A stretch of DNA of 5,352 bases, taken from the NCBI GenBank assembly GCA_900557355.1, contig USSR01000500.1, positions 1 to 5,352 on the forward strand, in the 5' to 3' direction. Below are positions 1 to 5,352 of this stretch, in pieces (the first letter of the stretch is position 1; each line of letters starts with the position of its first letter). Under the pieces are notes generated by a model, which saw nothing but the letters and a program-made list of their open reading frames with translations, was not told where the DNA came from and searched no databases. The stretch is from an uncultured Bacteroides sp. Lineage in GTDB: Bacteria; Bacteroidota; Bacteroidia; Bacteroidales; Bacteroidaceae. A program made the translations under genes and the position numbers.

Positions 1-1534
1 GACCAGTACTACGATATTGGTCGAAAAGAATCCAATGTTCTTCCGGCCAAGTCATTCCATCATCAAAACTAACTTTTAAAGTCAGATTATCTCTTGTCCC
101 ATAATTATTCGGATTTACAAACAGAAGCATGCTTTTCTTCTTTCCTTCTTCCATATACTCATGTCGATGCAGACTTGCCATACAAGTAGGTTCTACGAGT
201 GCTCTCCGTGAAGTTGGATGTTCTTTCCAACTTTCTCCCAGATCAATAGTTGTGCAGATTCTACGACCGTTCACGTCTTTATTTCCTCTGTTCCGGTTAT
301 CACGCATGTTCAACATCAAGGCGCCGTCACCCAATTGTACGACACTACATTCCGTAACATCCTGATATGCAGGATTACTGGTCACCCACGTCTTTCCATG
401 ATCTTTACTATACGTAATATTCGAGAAAGGAAGCCCGTTTTCGTCACGTCCTTGTGTAGGAAATACCAACGTTCCGTCTGTCAACGTAATTCCCTGTCCG
501 GGTGCAGGTGCAAATAACCACCATTCAGGGCGTTTCGTCTTTGAGGTTATATTATCCGGAAAGCCCCAGCTAAGACCATCATCCGTACTTTTTGCTATCA
601 TAAACTGGGAAGTTTCTTTTAGCCCTGTTCCTGGTTGAGAACCTCTACCTTTCCATTGATGTGTCCAGTTCGTACTGTTTTCATTCAGACCTTCTATCCA
701 CTTTCCGTCTTTATCCAGCAGACCGTGCATCCATAATCCGGCTACATAAATATCACCAGTATTTTTATCTACTAAAATACAGGCATCACTCACTCCATTG
801 TATTTCTGTGGTAAACCTCCCCATTCCCTCATATCCAAAACAGTTTGAATGGGTTGCCAAGTTACTCCCTTATCTGTACTACGATGAAGAGCAATATCTA
901 TATTTCCCTGCAAATCACGAGGATAATCATAGCGGGCATCAAAAATGGCCAATAAAGTGCCTTTATTACTAGTAGCTAATCCTGGAATACGTGATGAGAT
1001 ACATCCATCCTGTCCTTTCTGTCGTACAGCTACTCCTACTCGTAAAGGTTTACTTGTTTTATCCAAAATTTTCAGATTGCCTTTCGTGGTTTTCACCCGG
1101 TTACAATTAACCTGAACACGATGATCCAGTGAAACCGTATCTTTCAATGTTACGGCTACCCAAAAAGACAAAGAATCCTGATTAACCTGCACTTCATTAG
1201 TAAATGACATTTTTTGTGTAGCGGGAAGTGCATTACAAAGTAAACGAGACGTATCTATCAGTCCATTCTTCTTCGCACCATATATGGCAACAGAAACAAT
1301 ATCTGCCACATTCGTGCTCCCCAATAAATCCAGATCTATTTGCCGGATAACATAAGGTTGATTATCTGTCCTGATTAAAGTTATCTTCATTACAGGATTT
1401 GCCGGTTTCTTTACCAACACAGGAATAACAGGTCTCTCCAGTATCCATTTTATGTCTTTACCTAAAGATGTGACTGGTGACACCAATAACAAAATCATCG
1501 AAAATATGATAAATATTTTCTTACTTACTTTCAT
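1..1534 (-). CDS. nanH: Exported sialidase (exo-alpha-neuraminidase, GH33), 3' end cut by window edge
   Basis: The frame is open from the ATG at 1534 to position 1: 511 codons plus one base, with no stop. The product hydrolyses terminal alpha-linked sialic acids from host glycans, in the periplasm or outside the cell. Residues 1 to about 24 form a signal peptide: a KVSKK basic start, a hydrophobic core, and no lipobox cysteine. Residues about 30-155 match the position of the Bacteroides sialidase N-terminal domain, and the six-bladed catalytic propeller follows. Five Asp-boxes (S-x-D-x-G-x-x-W) start at residues 219, 316, 376, 429 (TIDLGESW) and 489. By motif the catalytic set is R182 in the RIP motif (S-R-I-P here, where F/Y-R-I-P is usual), R201, acid/base D207, E395, R411 in MRDNR, and R481. 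The nucleophilic Tyr, in a GYSCLT-like motif in relatives, should lie a few residues past the window edge. Relatives are about 540 aa, so roughly 30-35 residues are missing. It is the fourth gene of the operon, 116 nt after the lyase. Function is confident; linkage specificity cannot be read from the sequence. Confidence 0.95.
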   Translation of the reverse strand, partial: MKVSKKIFIIFSMILLLVSPVTSLGKDIKWILERPVIPVLVKKPANPVMKITLIRTDNQPYVIRQIDLDLLGSTNVADIVSVAIYGAKKNGLIDTSRLLCNALPATQKMSFTNEVQVNQDSLSFWVAVTLKDTVSLDHRVQVNCNRVKTTKGNLKILDKTSKPLRVGVAVRQKGQDGCISSRIPGLATSNKGTLLAIFDARYDYPRDLQGNIDIALHRSTDKGVTWQPIQTVLDMREWGGLPQKYNGVSDACILVDKNTGDIYVAGLWMHGLLDKDGKWIEGLNENSTNWTHQWKGRGSQPGTGLKETSQFMIAKSTDDGLSWGFPDNITSKTKRPEWWLFAPAPGQGITLTDGTLVFPTQGRDENGLPFSNITYSKDHGKTWVTSNPAYQDVTECSVVQLGDGALMLNMRDNRNRGNKDVNGRRICTTIDLGESWKEHPTSRRALVEPTCMASLHRHEYMEEGKKKSMLLFVNPNNYGTRDNLTLKVSFDDGMTWPEEHWILFDQYRSTG

Positions 1535-1566
1535 AGTATCTTTATTTTAGGTAATTTTGAACGCAT
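1531..1566 (-). other. Possible 11-codon upstream reading frame coupled to the sialidase start
   Basis: An ATG at 1566-1564, inside the conserved leader repeat, opens a frame encoding MRSKLPKIKIL. Its TGA at 1533-1531 overlaps the sialidase ATG as ATGA. This geometry would suit translational re-initiation. The peptide has no recognisable family, and an 11-codon frame can arise by chance, so the call rests on the stop/start overlap and on the lyase leader also having an ATG at the same place in its repeat copy. Confidence 0.25.
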
Positions 1567-1578
1567 TTAACTAGATTG
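1563..1578 (-). repeat. 16-nt leader repeat, copy upstream of the sialidase
   Basis: On the minus strand this reads CAATCTAGTTAAATGC. It matches CAATCTAATTAAATGC at 2566-2581, ahead of the lyase, at 15 of 16 positions. It ends 28 nt before the sialidase ATG and abuts the foot of the hairpin at 1579-1640. Its role is unknown; a shared untranslated-leader element, a regulator site or a translation signal are all possible. Confidence 0.55.
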
Positions 1579-1640
1579 GAGGGGATAGACAGAAAGTAAA
1601 GTAGCTTACCCCAGCAATACACTTTTACTGTCATCTCCTC
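1579..1640 (-). other. Long imperfect stem-loop between lyase and sialidase
   Basis: Bases 1579-1592 pair with 1628-1640 over 13 positions, interrupted by one bulged base (1587) and one G/T position (1583/1636). The stem continues weakly inward (1597-1602 with 1621-1627, then 1604-1606 with 1613-1615) to a short CCCC-containing loop. It lies 11 nt past the lyase stop codon. On the transcribed (minus) strand no T-run follows, so it does not look like an intrinsic terminator of the operon. On the plus strand TTTATTATTTT follows it, so it could stop antisense transcription. A processing, mRNA-stability or polarity element between the two cistrons is the best inference. Confidence 0.55.
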
Positions 1641-1650
1641 TTTATTATTT

Positions 1651-2562
1651 TCAGAATTCAAAGAATTTTATAGCGTCCAAATCACCTCTTAGTTTTTCAT
1701 ATTCATCAACAGAAAAAGGTTTTATCGGCAACCGGCAAGAACCGCAATCAATACCTATCAGCTTCATAATCGCTTTGCCACCGCGCACTCCGCCACCATA
1801 TTTAATAATAACCTCCACGGTACGTATGGATTTTATCTGATTGTGGCGAGCCGTTTCCAAATCGTTCATTTTCATTGAATCAAAAATAGCCTGATAGACA
1901 TTAGGTATATAATTATACGTACTTCCAACTCCTGCTACAGCTCCCATAGCCAAGCCGGAAATAAGAATTTCATCATAACCATGCAATACTTCAAACCGAT
2001 GTTGCTCCAACTCTATGCAAACTCCCATCTCCATCAGGTTATTATGAGTAAACTTAGTACCCACCAGATTAGGTATTTTCTTTTTCCCTTCTACCAAAAA
2101 CTTATCCACCGGCAAATTAACCCCTGTAATCGATGGCATATTATAATAATAGAAAGGTAAGCCAGCAGCAGAGTGGCAAATAGGTGCAAAAAAATCAACT
2201 AATTCATCTACTGTTCCCGGTTTAAAAAAAGAGGGAGCAATTGAAGCAATAGCATCGGCCCCTACTTGTGCAGCATGACGTGCCAGTTCCATTGCACTTC
2301 GTTGACAGTTTGAGCCTACATGAGCTATGACCTTGAATCGCTTACGGGCAGAAACGAGCCATTTTTCAAGAATTAATTTACGCTCATCGATCGTCAATGA
2401 AGAAAATTCACCGGTTGTGCCGCACACAAATACCCCTTTGATAGGAGTCGATGCTATCCAATCAGCATATTTATCAATAACAGATAAATTTACGTCCCCA
2501 TTCTCATCCAATGGGGTGAAGGTGGCCGCAACCATACCTTCCAGTTTTTCATAATTGTTCAT
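1651..2562 (-). CDS. nanA: N-acetylneuraminate lyase (sialic acid aldolase)
   Basis: This 303-aa protein is a class I aldolase of the DapA/NanA TIM-barrel family. It cleaves N-acetylneuraminate to N-acetylmannosamine and pyruvate in the cytoplasm. Visible motifs are the carboxylate-binding GTTGE at residues 48-52 (GSTGE in E. coli NanA), the catalytic Tyr140 in YNMPSITG, the Schiff-base Lys170 in VGTKFT, GYDE at 195-198, and GVGSTYN at 211-217. GYDE and GSTYN are typical of sialic acid lyases. The dihydrodipicolinate synthase alternative is disfavoured because the YNxPxRT arginine motif is absent and the neighbours are a sialidase and a sialic acid mutarotase. Length matches the family (about 297 aa). 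There is no signal peptide. The gene starts 35 nt after the mutarotase stop, in an AT-rich leader without a Shine-Dalgarno sequence, as is usual in Bacteroidetes. The B. fragilis counterpart is called NanL; the symbol here follows general usage. Confidence 0.93.
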   Translation of the reverse strand: MNNYEKLEGMVAATFTPLDENGDVNLSVIDKYADWIASTPIKGVFVCGTTGEFSSLTIDERKLILEKWLVSARKRFKVIAHVGSNCQRSAMELARHAAQVGADAIASIAPSFFKPGTVDELVDFFAPICHSAAGLPFYYYNMPSITGVNLPVDKFLVEGKKKIPNLVGTKFTHNNLMEMGVCIELEQHRFEVLHGYDEILISGLAMGAVAGVGSTYNYIPNVYQAIFDSMKMNDLETARHNQIKSIRTVEVIIKYGGGVRGGKAIMKLIGIDCGSCRLPIKPFSVDEYEKLRGDLDAIKFFEF

Positions 2563-2565
2563 AGT

Positions 2566-2581
2566 GCATTTAATTAGATTG
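2566..2581 (-). repeat. 16-nt leader repeat, copy upstream of the lyase
   Basis: CAATCTAATTAAATGC on the minus strand ends 3 nt before the lyase ATG and matches the copy at 1563-1578 with one substitution. The ATG inside it, at 2569-2567, opens a six-codon frame (MHYEQL, stop at 2551-2549) that overlaps the lyase start out of frame. In both leaders the ATG of the downstream gene is preceded by ACT. Confidence 0.55.
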
Positions 2582-2597
2582 TTATTTTACTTTATTT

Positions 2598-3665
2598 TCA
2601 GAAAGTTCCTTTCAAAATTAAGGGAGTTCGTATACCAGGTTGTATTTCACCGCTTACCACGTAAACGTCATTCCCCATATAAACCGCATTTGTCGTAACA
2701 GGAATAGGATAAGGGCAGTCTAAAGAATCCACCAAAGAATTTGTTTCTGTACTGATGACTCGTAGCTTACGGCTAAATCCCGGATGCTCGGGAGATGTAG
2801 GTAGTATTTCTTCAACTCCTCCCAGTAGTATTATCTTGTCTTTTTCATATGGAATAGCAGTCCCCGCCATTACAGGAAAATTACCAGCTATTTTGCTCCA
2901 TTTCCTGCTACCTGGTTCATATACGTACCCCTCCGTATATTCTACCATCACTTCATTCGGAGCATAACTCCTTCCACTAAAAAGATAGAATCGTCCTCCC
3001 TGAACTACACTCACCGCATAGGCGAGCGATGGTCCCTCCCAACCGGGCATCTTCTGCCATCCTTTTTCTTTATGCAATAAATCAAGCATATAAAAATGAT
3101 TGGTCGACTGTTCATTTGTCATAGTTTCCTGCCCCCCAGCAATATAAATACAGTTATCCCCAATAGCCCCCGTTGCATTTGCCAACGGAACCGGTAAAGC
3201 CGGATAACTAACAGAATCTACTACAAATGAAACGCCCTCTTTTTTTATGAGAAAAACTTTATCGCTACATTGCATACGATCGCATCCTCCAATACATAAT
3301 AACCCTTCCGGCAAGCATATCGAAACTCCATAAGCTAATGGGCTGTTAAGGAAATCATCATAAACAGTCCACTTATCCATGTGCAGATCATAACTATATA
3401 AAGTAGACCACCAAGTTTTAACTCCTCCCTCCCAAGGATATTTATCAGGAAAGTTGGCTCCTCCCAGCACTAGTAATTTATCCTCTACTATTCCTGAGTA
3501 TGCACCAGCCAATCCAACGTTTTTCAGCATACCGGTACATCCCGGAAGTAACAATGAGTTTTCCCATTGCATTACTATCTTATTTTCTCCTTTTCTCGAA
3601 CAAGCCGTATTCATACATGATAAAATTAAAGATAAATATAAAATAAAAAAATACTGTTTTCTCAT
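2598..3665 (-). CDS. nanM: Lipoprotein N-acetylneuraminate mutarotase (NanM/YjhT-like, Kelch propeller)
   Basis: This 355-aa protein resembles the cyclically permuted mutarotase family, whose E. coli member NanM converts alpha-Neu5Ac, the anomer sialidases release, to the beta anomer preferred in solution and by uptake systems. Six Kelch-like beta-hairpins are visible: LLVLGG at residues 64-69, LLCIGG at 122-127, IYIAGG at 173-178, FYLFSG at 226-231, IILLGG at 278-283 and VYVVSG at 334-339, consistent with one six-bladed propeller. A conserved NFPDKYPWEGG segment lies at 71-81. Residues 1-17 form a lipoprotein signal with lipobox I-L-S-C17; C22 is a weaker alternative. The residues after the cysteine are not acidic, so the Bacteroidetes surface-export signal is absent and a periplasm-facing anchor is likely. 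Its ATG overlaps the regulator's TGA as ATGA, implying co-transcription and translational coupling. Function follows from family plus context; some Kelch relatives have other roles. Confidence 0.87.
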   Translation of the reverse strand: MRKQYFFILYLSLILSCMNTACSRKGENKIVMQWENSLLLPGCTGMLKNVGLAGAYSGIVEDKLLVLGGANFPDKYPWEGGVKTWWSTLYSYDLHMDKWTVYDDFLNSPLAYGVSICLPEGLLCIGGCDRMQCSDKVFLIKKEGVSFVVDSVSYPALPVPLANATGAIGDNCIYIAGGQETMTNEQSTNHFYMLDLLHKEKGWQKMPGWEGPSLAYAVSVVQGGRFYLFSGRSYAPNEVMVEYTEGYVYEPGSRKWSKIAGNFPVMAGTAIPYEKDKIILLGGVEEILPTSPEHPGFSRKLRVISTETNSLVDSLDCPYPIPVTTNAVYMGNDVYVVSGEIQPGIRTPLILKGTF

Positions 3666-4414
3666 ATACTATCTATCCTTTCTTCTTCGTTTTTCTCTGC
3701 CATCAATTCCAGACTCCGGTTCACTTTAAAAATCTTATAAACCTCAAAATGTCTTTCAATGGCATCACGATAGCCTTTCTCGTCTCCTTTTCTTATAAAA
3801 TCCAATAAATCAGCATGAGTAGCTATTCTGCCGCTTTTACTCATCTCTATATTTATAGGTTTTAAGTAGTCTTTGAACTTTTCTTTCACATAGACAAGTA
3901 TAGGATGAATGATTTCCTGAAATTCAGATATTATTTTATTTCCCGTAATTTTGTATAGTTTTGTATGAAAAGCCGATTCGCTGATTAACGCATACTCGTT
4001 ATTCTCGAAAACAATTCCCATTTTCACAATCTCGCTCAATTCCTCAATATCTTTAGGAGTTATCTTACGGAAAATATCACTTGATATTCCTATTTCAAGT
4101 GCGATTCTGAAATCCAATAAATCCAAAATTGTTTCTTCACTCAAAACACGAGGATCTATCACTCTTTTCATTCCACCTAAAATGGAAGGTTCAGTCAAAA
4201 CCATTCCCTTACGAGGGCGCGCATGAATCAGTCCCATCATTTTCAAACGGCTCAAAGCTTCTCTGACAACACTTCTTGCAACTCCTAATTCTGCGGCCAG
4301 ATTATTCTCATTGGGAATAGAATCTCCACATCTCAAATCATTCTTTTTAAAGTAGGTAAGTAAGCTGTCTTCTACCTGATCGATCAATGTTGTTTGATTA
4401 ATTTCTATCTTCAT
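3662..4414 (-). CDS. GntR-family transcriptional regulator, FadR subfamily (FCD domain); likely sialic acid operon regulator
   Basis: This 250-aa protein has an N-terminal winged helix-turn-helix at residues about 8-76 (IPNENNLAAELGVARSVVREA covers the recognition region; RPRKGM is the wing) and an all-helical FCD effector domain at about 95-232. The usual FCD metal ligands appear as E146 (normally Asp, in ESAFH), H150, H200 and H222, a conservative Asp-to-Glu change at the first. E. coli NanR, which senses Neu5Ac, is also in this subfamily, so a sialic-acid-related effector is plausible but not shown. It is the first gene of the operon and overlaps the mutarotase start by four bases. A large palindrome 17-49 nt upstream of its ATG suggests autoregulation, most simply as a repressor relieved by ligand. 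The start at 4414 gives an N-terminus of ordinary length for the family. The last 15 or so residues are rich in Glu and Lys and are probably a disordered tail. Confidence 0.9.
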   Translation of the reverse strand: MKIEINQTTLIDQVEDSLLTYFKKNDLRCGDSIPNENNLAAELGVARSVVREALSRLKMMGLIHARPRKGMVLTEPSILGGMKRVIDPRVLSEETILDLLDFRIALEIGISSDIFRKITPKDIEELSEIVKMGIVFENNEYALISESAFHTKLYKITGNKIISEFQEIIHPILVYVKEKFKDYLKPINIEMSKSGRIATHADLLDFIRKGDEKGYRDAIERHFEVYKIFKVNRSLELMAEKNEEERIDSI

Positions 4415-4430
4415 ATTATTAGATTTTACT

Positions 4431-4463
4431 ATTTGTAGTATTTGTCTGACAAATAATACAAAT
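4431..4463. promoter_or_regulatory. Predicted operator of the FadR-type regulator: four half-sites at 9-bp steps
   Basis: ATTTGT occurs at 4431 and 4440, and its complement ACAAAT at 4449 and 4458, all exactly 9 bp apart and symmetric about T4447. Arms of 16 nt match at 15 of 16 positions. The inner palindrome TATTTGTCTGACAAATA (4439-4455) is perfect around its central base, and TTGTCTGACAA (4442-4452) fits the known FadR-subfamily pattern TNGTNNNACNA. It lies 17-49 nt upstream of the regulator ATG, where it would overlap the promoter or early leader. A loose -7-like match (TATTATTTG, minus strand, 4458-4450) lies inside it, and an 8-bp T/A tract (4478-4485) lies just upstream. Binding by this regulator is inference. 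Confidence 0.75.
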
Positions 4464-4726
4464 GCAATATTAAGAGATTTTTTTTAGAATACAAGGGCAT
4501 TATAATAAGAAAATGCACATTTATGTTGAAAAACATACTTTTAGTACATATTGAGCTCTCATTTAGAACAATAGCAAGAGCAGAGATACTCATTTTAAAC
4601 ATAGTAGCGATATCTACTTATTATAGTGAAGGCATAAATTCATAAGATAGGATACCCAAAAAATAAGCAATTAAAGATACAGCCAAAATCACATATAAAA
4701 ATCTAGGTTATGTCTATTGTATCTTT
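4464..4726. other. AT-rich divergent intergenic region, no gene seen
   Basis: With the operator and the promoter box, this fills the 343 nt between the divergent starts at 4414 and 4758. It presumably holds upstream promoter sequence for the operon. I found no convincing ORF, tRNA or terminator. Only weak signals are present: an 8-T run at 4478-4485, a 7-of-8 plus-strand match to TAnnTTTG near 4536, and a five-base-pair hairpin at 4603-4618. No GGTATA repeats of the E. coli NanR type are present. Confidence 0.5.
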
Positions 4727-4734
4727 TATCTTTG
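4727..4734 (+). promoter_or_regulatory. Bacteroides-type -7 promoter box for the tRNA deacylase gene
   Basis: TATCTTTG is an exact match to the Bacteroides primary sigma factor -7 consensus TAnnTTTG. No good -33 TTG is seen at the usual 19-21 nt spacing upstream, which lowers confidence. Transcription would begin near 4740, giving a leader of under 20 nt before the ATG at 4758 and placing the ATG at 4710 outside the transcript. Confidence 0.5.
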
Positions 4735-4757
4735 CAACAATCAAAAAAAGCGATTAT

Positions 4758-5273
4758 ATGAGTCCTGATTCAGAATATACAGAAACACATGAGAATAAAA
4801 TCTATGCCACTCTTGACAAACTGGGAATAGCGTATCAAAGTCTACACCACCCAGCCATAATGACTATGGAGGAAGGAGCAGAAATAGCCCAAAAGCTAGG
4901 TTGTACTTCATGCAAAAGTCTGTTTCTGACTAATAAACAGCAAGAATACTTCATGCTCTTATTGCCTGCAAATAAAAAATTGAAAACAAAAGAACTTGCC
5001 GGGCAGATAGGTAGTTCCCATCTCTCTTTCGCTTCCGAAAAGGCAATGGAAAATCTCTTGTGTACTTTTCCGGGAGCTGTCAGTATTCTAGGTCTTATCT
5101 ACGATAAAGAGAACAAAGTACAGCTCCTGATTGATAAAGAAATTCTTGAATCAACATATATAGGATGTCATCCATGCGTAAACACATGCAGTCTAAAAAT
5201 CAGGTTGGAGGACATTCTTAAAATACTATTGCCCAAAATCAGTCATCAGAATTTTAATATCGTGGAGTTATAA
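4758..5273 (+). CDS. YbaK/PrdX-type aminoacyl-tRNA deacylase (Ala-tRNA(Pro) editing)
   Basis: This 171-aa protein belongs to the YbaK/ProX editing family: free-standing cytoplasmic hydrolases that remove mischarged amino acids from tRNA, in the PrdX/ProXp-ala group mainly Ala from tRNA(Pro). Visible family features are LDKLGIAYQSLHHPA at residues 19-33, MTMEEGAEIA at 36-45, K53 in CKSLFL at the conserved catalytic lysine position (the usual next residue Asn is Ser here), LPANKKL at 69-75, LSFASEKAMENLL at 89-101, PGAVSILGL at 105-113, and the IGCHPCVNTCSLKI segment at 135-148. The C-terminal Cys/His group (C137, H138, C140, C144) lies in the usual GxHPxxNT loop with extra cysteines. The frame also has an ATG at 4710, but those 16 residues do not resemble the family and span a -7 promoter box, so I chose 4758. 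It is transcribed away from the sialic acid operon and functionally unrelated. Confidence 0.85.
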   Translation: MSPDSEYTETHENKIYATLDKLGIAYQSLHHPAIMTMEEGAEIAQKLGCTSCKSLFLTNKQQEYFMLLLPANKKLKTKELAGQIGSSHLSFASEKAMENLLCTFPGAVSILGLIYDKENKVQLLIDKEILESTYIGCHPCVNTCSLKIRLEDILKILLPKISHQNFNIVEL

Positions 5274-5352
5274 TCCGAAATTACAAAGTCGTACATTCTG
5301 CAAAAAAAACGAACATTTAAGCTAGTTTCACGACTTAATTAAAGTACATGTC
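5274..5352. other. Intergenic tail with weak inverted repeat, no gene seen
   Basis: The 79 nt after the deacylase stop are AT-rich. AAGTCGT (5286-5292) and ACGACTT (5330-5336) form a 7-bp inverted repeat with a 37-nt loop, and TTAAG/CTTAA (5317-5321 and 5334-5338) can pair inside it. Neither is followed by a T-run, so no intrinsic terminator is called. An A8 run lies at 5302-5309. Confidence 0.3.

Noticed and set aside
129..972. Plus-strand open frames at 129-365, 218-517 and 661-972
   Set aside because: They lie antisense within the continuous 511-codon sialidase frame, have no recognisable domains and are rich in Cys/Ser/His as expected for shadow frames.
1579..1640. Hairpin as intrinsic terminator after the lyase
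   Set aside because: On the transcribed strand it is followed by CAATCTAG rather than a T-run, and the sialidase downstream clearly belongs to the same pathway.
1651..2562. Dihydrodipicolinate synthase (DapA)
   Set aside because: The protein has YNMPSITG and GYDE/GSTYN motifs of sialic acid lyases, lacks the DapA YNxPxRT arginine, and sits between a sialidase and a mutarotase.
2327..3729. Plus-strand open frames at 2327-2554, 2755-2967 and 3454-3729
   Set aside because: All are antisense shadows of the lyase, mutarotase and regulator genes, whose motifs are unmistakable on the minus strand.
4603..4618. Small AGTAG/CTACT hairpin as a second operator
   Set aside because: Only five base pairs, no match to TNGTNNNACNA, and frequent by chance in AT-rich DNA.
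4464..4726. E. coli NanR-type GGTATA repeats
   Set aside because: I looked for GGTATA or TATACC in the intergenic region and found none, so the operator must be of another type.
5286..5336. Inverted repeat AAGTCGT/ACGACTT as terminator of the deacylase gene
   Set aside because: Seven pairs across a 37-nt loop with no following T-run is too weak.

Overview
The window reads as Bacteroidetes chromosome, most likely a gut Bacteroides, Phocaeicola or Parabacteroides. This rests on AT-rich intergenic DNA with no clear Shine-Dalgarno sequences, a perfect match to the Bacteroides -7 promoter box (TAnnTTTG) at 4727-4734, and a sialidase of the Bacteroides NanH type. I had no database search, so the genus is inference.

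Positions 1-4414 hold four minus-strand genes that look like one sialic-acid (Neu5Ac) scavenging operon. In transcription order they are a FadR-type GntR regulator (4414-3662), a Kelch-type Neu5Ac mutarotase lipoprotein (3665-2598, sharing an ATGA overlap with the regulator), an N-acetylneuraminate lyase (2562-1651), and an exported sialidase (1534 to beyond position 1) that is cut by the window edge just before its expected nucleophilic tyrosine. The likely pathway is: the sialidase releases alpha-Neu5Ac from host glycans, the mutarotase speeds conversion to the beta anomer in the periplasm, an inner-membrane transporter outside the window imports it, and the lyase cleaves it to ManNAc and pyruvate in the cytoplasm. 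No transporter, ManNAc epimerase or kinase is visible here.

Positions 4415-4757 are a divergent intergenic region. Just upstream of the regulator start is a 33-bp near-perfect inverted repeat made of four ATTTGT/ACAAAT half-sites at exact 9-bp steps. Its centre fits the FadR-subfamily operator pattern TNGTNNNACNA, so it is probably the regulator's own operator and the operon's control site.

Positions 4758-5273 (plus strand) encode a YbaK/PrdX-type aminoacyl-tRNA deacylase, unrelated to sialic acid. A promoter box inside an apparent 16-codon upstream extension favours the shorter start.

The intercistronic DNA has further structure: a 62-nt imperfect hairpin between lyase and sialidase, and a 16-nt repeat (15/16 identical) in the leaders of both genes. 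Each repeat copy carries an upstream ATG that opens a short frame running into the downstream gene's start.
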